A stretch of DNA of 64,000 nt, taken from contig NZ_WUEH01000017.1 of NCBI RefSeq assembly GCF_010468615.1, positions 1 to 64,000 on the forward strand. The letters are read 5' to 3'. Positions 59,180 to 64,000 of this stretch are shown piece after piece. The stretch comes from Pseudodesulfovibrio sp. JC047 (lineage in GTDB: Bacteria > Desulfobacterota > Desulfovibrionia > Desulfovibrionales > Desulfovibrionaceae). How positions within the stretch are numbered: position 1 is the first letter of the stretch; each line of letters begins with the position of its first letter. The translations under genes were made by a program, and so were the position numbers. The notes under the pieces were generated by a model. It searched no databases and was not told the DNA's origin. It was given only the letters and a program-made list of their open reading frames with translations.

Positions 59180-59971
59180 ATGAAGCTCATGGCACAAACC
59201 CTTTATGCCCTTCTGCTTTTCCTTGTCCTTACTCCTTTTTCACACGGTTTCGCCCATGCCGGAGACGACCTTTTCCAATATTCCACCATCGACGCCCTGC
59301 TGGCCGGACTCTATGACGGAGACATGTCCATCAAAAATCTTATGACGCACGGCAATTTCGGTCTCGGTACGCTCAACGGTCTTGACGGGGAACTGGTCGT
59401 CCTGGACGGAACGCCCTATCACATCCGTGCCGGGGGCAAGGCGACGGTTCCTCCCGAAACGGCCATGGTCCCGTTTGCCACGGTCTCATGCTTTGAAGAA
59501 GACACCATTCTCAAGCTTGAACGAACAGCATCATTGGACGCGCTGAACACTGCTGTCGAACTCGGACTGCCGTCGAAAAACATCTTTTACGCCATCCGTA
59601 TCGACGGACGATTCCCCTTTGTCAAAGCACGCGCCATTCCCAAGCAAAATCCGCCCTATGCCCCTCTGCACGAAGTGGTCAAATTTCAGGAAGTTGTCCA
59701 ATTTTCTGGCGAAGGGACATTGATCGGATATTATTCACCTCCCTTTGTCAAAGGCATCAATGTTCCGGGCTTTCACTGGCATTTCATCACCAAGGATCGC
59801 ACTGGCGGCGGCCATGTATTGGACTGCTCATTGGCCCCAACCACCGCCAGAATGGACGCACTCCATTCCCTGACGGTCTCACTGCCGAACTCGCGGGAAT
59901 TCAATGCACTTGATCTGACCCACGATGCAAGCTCAGCATTGGAAACAGTGGAAAAAGGCACTGCACAATAA
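59180..59971 (+). CDS. budA: Alpha-acetolactate decarboxylase, exported
   Basis: The 263-residue enzyme converts acetolactate to acetoin. The zinc-binding site HWHFITKDRTGGGH (three His), GTLNGLDGELVVLDG and the IRIDGRFPFVKAR stretch identify the family. A signal peptide is present (about residues 1-27, ending FAHAGD), so it should act in the periplasm. The ATG follows a TAGGAGAAC site eight bases after cheD. No acetolactate synthase is nearby. Confidence 0.88.
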   Translation: MKLMAQTLYALLLFLVLTPFSHGFAHAGDDLFQYSTIDALLAGLYDGDMSIKNLMTHGNFGLGTLNGLDGELVVLDGTPYHIRAGGKATVPPETAMVPFATVSCFEEDTILKLERTASLDALNTAVELGLPSKNIFYAIRIDGRFPFVKARAIPKQNPPYAPLHEVVKFQEVVQFSGEGTLIGYYSPPFVKGINVPGFHWHFITKDRTGGGHVLDCSLAPTTARMDALHSLTVSLPNSREFNALDLTHDASSALETVEKGTAQ

Positions 59972-60053
59972 ACGACAATTTCCCCTATTCGACAGGATCG
60001 AACCACCGAAATCACCGGCACCCTTGAAACCTGACACAAGGAGTCATCACACC

Positions 60054-61016
60054 ATGCGCATCCTCATGTTCGCCATCAACGACCCGGCCGGAACAGCGAT
60101 TCAATTCACCAAGGCCCTCAATCGATATACCTCTCATTCAGCCCGTCTGGTCACACTGGAAACACGATATGCCCATACGTGGGAAAAAGATCTGCACATC
60201 CCGGATCTGGGCCCGGACGGCATGGAAGAGATCGCCATTCTCATGCAGGAAGCCGATATCTTTCACTTTCACATGACCTGCAATGAAAACACGATGTTCG
60301 GCTCGCTCCGACCACGGGATTTCATCACCGGCAAGGCCATTGTTCACCACCACCACGGGCACCACGATTTTCGATCCAACCCAAAACTCTTTCGCGACAA
60401 ATACGCCGCCCTTGACCGGCACAACCTGCTCGTGTCCACCCCGGATCTTCTGAAACTCCTTCCCGAAGCCAAATGGCAACCCAATCTCGTTCCCATCAAT
60501 GATCCACTGCTCATACCCATGTGGGGTCGATTTGACGATCCTGGTCCCCTCAATGTCTGTCATTCGCCAACCCGCAAGGACCTGAAAAACACCGATGATT
60601 TTCTCCATGTGGTCAGCGACCTGAACAAAGGAACCCCCATCCTGAACGTTGATCTGATCGACAACGTGCCCAACACGGAATGTCTGGCGCGCAAACGACG
60701 GTGTCATGTGCTGTTCGACCACATGCAGGGCTATTACGGCGTGTCCAGTCTGGAAGGCCTCTCACAGGGCGTGGCTGTCATTGCCGGTCTCGACGAGTGG
60801 AACCTGTCCCATGTCGCGGAATTTGCCGGGACTGACGACCTGCCGTGGCTTCTTGCGCATACAAGAGAGGAATTGAGCGACCGTTTGCGGACCTGTGTCA
60901 ACGACCGCGCGGCGTGCGAAGAGGCTGGCATCAAAGGGCGGGAATTCATGGAAAAACGGTGGTCCGATACTCGGGTGACCGAGCATCTCGCCCATTTCTA
61001 CGAAACCCTCCGATAA
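60054..61016 (+). CDS. GT-B-fold glycosyltransferase-like protein
   Basis: The 320-residue product has an N-terminal Rossmann-like start MRILMFAINDPAGTAIQFTKAL, a His-rich HHHHGHHDF stretch near residue 102, and a C-terminal half with NTECLARKRRCHVLFDHM and YYGVSSLEGLSQGVAV, the donor-binding layout of GT4-type enzymes. CAAGGAG precedes the ATG at 60054. Substrates are unknown; surface polysaccharide is a guess. Confidence 0.75.
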   Translation: MRILMFAINDPAGTAIQFTKALNRYTSHSARLVTLETRYAHTWEKDLHIPDLGPDGMEEIAILMQEADIFHFHMTCNENTMFGSLRPRDFITGKAIVHHHHGHHDFRSNPKLFRDKYAALDRHNLLVSTPDLLKLLPEAKWQPNLVPINDPLLIPMWGRFDDPGPLNVCHSPTRKDLKNTDDFLHVVSDLNKGTPILNVDLIDNVPNTECLARKRRCHVLFDHMQGYYGVSSLEGLSQGVAVIAGLDEWNLSHVAEFAGTDDLPWLLAHTREELSDRLRTCVNDRAACEEAGIKGREFMEKRWSDTRVTEHLAHFYETLR

Positions 61017-61089
61017 AAACACCACAAACAGGCCTTTGCCATTTATGACTGATATGCGTATATTCATACAATTTCAAAGAGGGATACGT

Positions 61090-61824
61090 ATGTTGATTCG
61101 ATTCGGGAAATGGTTTTTTCCCCCTGTTCTGTGTCTGACCACGCTCTGTGTGGCGAGCCTGCTTACTGCCCAAATGAGTATAGCGGCACCTCCAGTGCGC
61201 AACAAGGTACGAATGGAAGTGGACTTCACCGTGCTGCCTATGGTGCTGCCCGATGGAAGCGAAGCAACCATTCCCCCTGTTGAATCGGACATTGATGCCG
61301 TTGAAATCATTCCAGAGTCAGAGGCAATCTTACTGCCAGAAAACGTCACGACGCCACCGTCTATTCCCTCGCCAACAGCCGCATCCGCTCCGAAAAAACC
61401 TCTGGCCAAACCCGAGCCTGAACCGAAACAGACACCCCCACTTTCCCAAACACCTGCACCCCAAATCACTCAAAAAAGGCCCTCACAGGCACAGACGGAC
61501 ACATCCAGACGCATCCACGGCATCACCGTCTCGAAGACCGACACGGGATTCATCCTCACCGTGCAATCCAATCGTCCTGTTACCGACACCCGATATTTCA
61601 ACCTGACTGATCCCCGGCGGTTAGTCTTTGATCTGATCGGTCCATGGAAGTATGACAAGACCAATGTCATCCGGTTATCGGGTCCGGTCAAACATGTCGT
61701 CATTGGTGAGCACCCGGACAAGCTCCGCATGGTGGTTCACTTCAGCACCCCACTTCAGCACCCGCTGACCCCGACAGTCACCAGCACAAAAAATACGCTG
61801 ACGGCCACGGTGGTCATGCCATAG
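61090..61824 (+). CDS. AMIN-domain exported protein
   Basis: The 244-residue product has a signal or anchor (residues about 9-33), a Pro-rich linker (about 90-145) and a C-terminal AMIN domain (from HGITVSKTDTGFILTVQSN to LRMVVHFS). AMIN domains bind peptidoglycan and direct proteins to envelope sites. The ATG at 61090 follows AGAGGGATAC. It is not a full amidase. Confidence 0.8.
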   Translation: MLIRFGKWFFPPVLCLTTLCVASLLTAQMSIAAPPVRNKVRMEVDFTVLPMVLPDGSEATIPPVESDIDAVEIIPESEAILLPENVTTPPSIPSPTAASAPKKPLAKPEPEPKQTPPLSQTPAPQITQKRPSQAQTDTSRRIHGITVSKTDTGFILTVQSNRPVTDTRYFNLTDPRRLVFDLIGPWKYDKTNVIRLSGPVKHVVIGEHPDKLRMVVHFSTPLQHPLTPTVTSTKNTLTATVVMP

Positions 61825-61831
61825 GCACAAC

Positions 61832-61871
61832 CTGTCACTGAATTGTCACATTCAAGTCATTCTGACGTAAC
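61832..61871 (+). promoter_or_regulatory. Pho-box array upstream of pstB
   Basis: Four 7-base units repeat every 11 bases: CTGTCAC (61832), TTGTCAC (61843), AAGTCAT (61854) and ACGTAAC (61865). Consensus PhoB sites have CTGTCAT units with 4-base spacers. The array is 72 bases before the pstB start, so PhoB should activate pstB-phoU. Confidence 0.75.
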
Positions 61872-61942
61872 CGCCGGGCGGTAGTCGTTGTCCGTCGTAC
61901 CGCTGGTACGAAACAGCTCTTTCGAACGGAGAACACACAGAC

Positions 61943-62704
61943 ATGACATCCTCTATCAAGGTGGCTTCCGAAAATCTGGACTTCCATTACGGCGAGTTCA
62001 AGGCCTTGGAAGACATCAGTATTCAATTCGAATCAAACAGGGTCACGGCCCTCATCGGCCCATCCGGTTGTGGCAAATCCACGTATTTGCGCTGCATCAA
62101 CCGCATGAATGACCTCATCCCCGGCACCCGTGTCGATGGACGCATGACGCTGGACAGTCAGGATGTCTATGCACCGGGCATCGACGTGGTTTCCCTGCGT
62201 CGACGTATTGGCATGGTCTTCCAGAAACCCAATCCTTTTCCCAAATCCATTTTTGAAAACGTAGCCTATGGGCTGCGGGTCAATGGGATCAAGGACAAAC
62301 AGTTTCTCGAACAAAAAGTGGAAGAAAGCCTGCTCAGTTCGGCCCTGTGGGATGAAGTGAAAGACCGGCTGCACACCTCGGCTCTGGGGCTATCCGGCGG
62401 CCAACAGCAACGGCTCTGCATTGCCCGCGCACTGGCGGTCGAACCGGAAGTACTCCTGATGGATGAACCGGCCTCGGCACTGGACCCCATCGCCACGCAA
62501 AAAATCGAAGACCTTATCCACGAATTGAAAAAGGAATTCACGATCATCATCGTGACCCATTCCATGCAGCAGGCGGCTCGGGTCTCCGATAGAACCGCCT
62601 TCTTCTACATGGGCAAACTCGTTGAAATGGACGACACATCGACCATGTTCACCAACCCGGCCAATCAGCAGACTGAAGATTACATTACGGGACGTTTCGG
62701 TTAA
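61943..62704 (+). CDS. pstB: Phosphate ABC transporter ATPase PstB
   Basis: The 253-residue ATPase has Walker [10 protein letters not shown], followed by [13 protein letters not shown], the Q-loop [20 protein letters not shown], signature [17 protein letters not shown] and Walker [13 protein letters not shown]. This is the PstB type. phoU follows, but pstS, pstC and pstA are not next to it. A Pho-box array lies upstream. Confidence 0.95.
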   Translation: MTSSIKVASENLDFHYGEFKALEDISIQFESNRVTALIGPSGCGKSTYLRCINRMNDLIPGTRVDGRMTLDSQDVYAPGIDVVSLRRRIGMVFQKPNPFPKSIFENVAYGLRVNGIKDKQFLEQKVEESLLSSALWDEVKDRLHTSALGLSGGQQQRLCIARALAVEPEVLLMDEPASALDPIATQKIEDLIHELKKEFTIIIVTHSMQQAARVSDRTAFFYMGKLVEMDDTSTMFTNPANQQTEDYITGRFG

Positions 62705-62730
62705 ACCGACGCCAAGGACAGGATTTTTCT

Positions 62731-63396
62731 ATGGAACAACGCGCACATTTCTCAAAAAAACTCGAAGACCTCAAAGTCATGGTCCTGCGCATGGCGGCCC
62801 TGTCGGAGTCCGCAGTGCACAAAGCGATCAAGGCCTATCTTGAAAACGATGCTGATCTGGCGGAAGCAGTGATCGTCGGCGATGATGTCATCAACGAAAT
62901 GGAAGATGATATCGACAACTTCAGCCTTGAACTACTCGCCCTTGACCAGCCCATGGCCGTTGACCTGCGGACCATCATCGGTGCCCAGCGAATCACGGTC
63001 AATCTGGAACGTCTCGGCGACGAAGCCGTCAATCTGGCGCACCGGGCCATGTTTCTGTCCACCCGTCCACCCATGCCGCACAATCCGAAAATGGAAGAGC
63101 TGGCCTCCATCGTCAAGCACATGTTGTCGGACGCCTTCAAGGCCTATATCGACGACGACGTCACCCTGGCCGAAAAGGTCTGCCGGATGGATGACCGGGC
63201 CGACGACCTGAATATCGCCATCCTGCGACAGCTTGTCTCGGAAATGGTGACGGAATCCCGCATTGTCGAGCGCGGTGTCCATGCCATTATCGGCGCACGA
63301 CACCTCGAAAGGATCGGCGATCTGGCCACCAATGTGTCGGAATCAGCGGTTTTCATCGTGGAAGGCACCAGCATGAAACACAACTGCAAGGGGTAA
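62731..63396 (+). CDS. phoU: Phosphate signalling protein PhoU
   Basis: The 221-residue protein has two PhoU helical repeats, with DLRTIIGAQRITVNLERLGDEAVNLA and the matching ARHLERIGDLATNVSE. It inhibits PhoR signalling when phosphate is high. It follows pstB in the same operon and ends at a terminator. Confidence 0.95.
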   Translation: MEQRAHFSKKLEDLKVMVLRMAALSESAVHKAIKAYLENDADLAEAVIVGDDVINEMEDDIDNFSLELLALDQPMAVDLRTIIGAQRITVNLERLGDEAVNLAHRAMFLSTRPPMPHNPKMEELASIVKHMLSDAFKAYIDDDVTLAEKVCRMDDRADDLNIAILRQLVSEMVTESRIVERGVHAIIGARHLERIGDLATNVSESAVFIVEGTSMKHNCKG

Positions 63397-63407
63397 CCTG
63401 CACCCGC

Positions 63408-63442
63408 AATCCCGGGACATGTATCGTGTGCCGGGATTTTTT
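63408..63442 (+). terminator. Terminator after phoU
   Basis: AATCCCGG and CCGGGATT form a stem, followed by TTTT. It lies just before the convergent Hpt gene. Confidence 0.85.
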
Positions 63443-63450
63443 CTGCTGGC

Positions 63451-63813
63451 CTACAATGCCGTTATTTCAATCGCCAACTGGTCAACCGCTGCGTCAAGCT
63501 CTTTGACCAGTTCTTGACACGCCTCGGCGTCCGCCCGTTTGGCTGCCGACTCGATCGACAAAGCCACTTCTCGCGTGGCCCTGGCCCCAATGGATGCCGC
63601 CACACTCTTCAAGGTATGCGCGTGAAGAATAACATCATCCCACGCCTCGGCCTGAAGGCCTTTTTTCACTGCACTGAAACGGTGCCGGATTTCCTCCAGC
63701 GCACGAGGGGCAAGTAGCATAATTTCATCACGCGACAACTCCAGGAGTTCACAAATCTCATCCAATTCAAGGATCGGGTATGCAGTTTTGGAACGACTCT
63801 GTGATTCAGACAT
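63451..63813 (-). CDS. Hpt-domain phosphotransfer protein
   Basis: The 120-residue product is a four-helix Hpt domain with the phosphorylated His in DVILHAHTLKSVAASIGA (about residue 65) and long flanking helices. It shuttles phosphate between a histidine kinase and a response regulator. The ATG at 63813 follows GGAGGCC. No kinase is adjacent, so its partners are unknown. Confidence 0.88.
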   Translation of the reverse strand: MSESQSRSKTAYPILELDEICELLELSRDEIMLLAPRALEEIRHRFSAVKKGLQAEAWDDVILHAHTLKSVAASIGARATREVALSIESAAKRADAEACQELVKELDAAVDQLAIEITAL

Positions 63814-63885
63814 TTCTGGCCTCCATGAATATCCATTCATAGCGCATAAGCCAGAACGAGGGAAGACAAAGCACCAAAGTCAGGC

Positions 63886-64000
63886 TTACACCGCCTGTTT
63901 TTCTCCACTCCGCTCTTCATGCCAATGAGCATACGATTCACCCCACTGACACAAACTCTCGATGATCGGCATGATGCTTTGACCTTGTTGTGTCAACGAA
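63886..64000 (-). CDS. HxlR-type transcriptional regulator, C-terminal end (partial)
   Basis: The last 37 residues of a gene that runs off the window. They read SLTQQGQSIMPIIESLCQWG and then ESYAHWHEERSGEKQAV, the pattern of the C-terminal helix of HxlR/MarR-like regulators (LTxxGxSLxPIL-xx-L-xW). The DNA-binding part is outside the window. Confidence 0.7.
   Translation of the reverse strand, partial: SLTQQGQSIMPIIESLCQWGESYAHWHEERSGEKQAV

Overview
The window reads as chromosomal DNA of a sulfate-reducing deltaproteobacterium of the Desulfovibrio/Pseudodesulfovibrio type. This is inferred from family content: an NfnAB-like NADPH/ferredoxin oxidoreductase pair, an F-type ATP synthase operon with two different b subunits and no a or c genes, a 6S RNA gene between zapA and the RNase Y gene, LPS heptosyltransferase, CheR/CheD, and moderate-to-high GC with compact operons. 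No tRNA, rRNA, prophage or CRISPR array was seen.

Left part (1-15,100). A transposase tail at the edge is followed by a three-gene minus-strand unit ending in an orphan PqqD-like protein. Next come a membrane-bound SpoIIE/PP2C phosphatase (RsbU type) and a NodB-like deacetylase. The phosphatase reading frame has a 30-codon upstream extension that begins after a well-placed ribosome binding site, stops at a UGA, and is followed at SECIS distance by an 8-bp hairpin with a GGTCT loop, so it may be an unrecognised selenoprotein. From a good promoter at 4,671 a five-gene operon follows: a short FtsX permease, a LolD/MacB-type ATPase, a 1632-residue permease carrying a PA/M28 peptidase-like ectodomain that has lost its zinc ligands, and two large OPT-like membrane proteins of unknown function.

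Middle (15,100-24,400). Housekeeping genes glmU, a ZapB-like gene, zapA, 6S RNA, rny, cheR, ymdB, tyrS and a queuosine-precursor transporter lie between two copies, in inverted orientation, of a hairpin-rich intergenic element of about 0.4-0.5 kb.

24,400-42,750. A mixed set: SPOR protein, argS, DUF2157 protein, a pseudo-receiver/TPR protein, metallo-beta-lactamase-fold hydrolase, a Cys-cluster protein, dapF, the NfnAB-like pair, recQ, a copper ATPase with a copper chaperone, an EamA transporter, a cysteine hydrolase and a YhcC-like radical SAM protein.

42,850-54,740. The elongasome operon (mreB, terminator, mreC, mreD, mrdA, rodA, bactofilin) is followed directly by the ATP synthase operon (b', b, delta, alpha, gamma, beta, epsilon), which ends at a strong terminator.

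54,800-64,000. Heptosyltransferase, a small conserved-looking protein, a YgjP-type metallopeptidase, a DUF523 protein, an MFS transporter, cheD, an exported acetolactate decarboxylase, a glycosyltransferase, an AMIN-domain protein, a pstB-phoU pair preceded by a four-unit Pho-box array, an Hpt protein and the end of an HxlR-type regulator. Functions are assigned from recognisable motifs; no database search was run.
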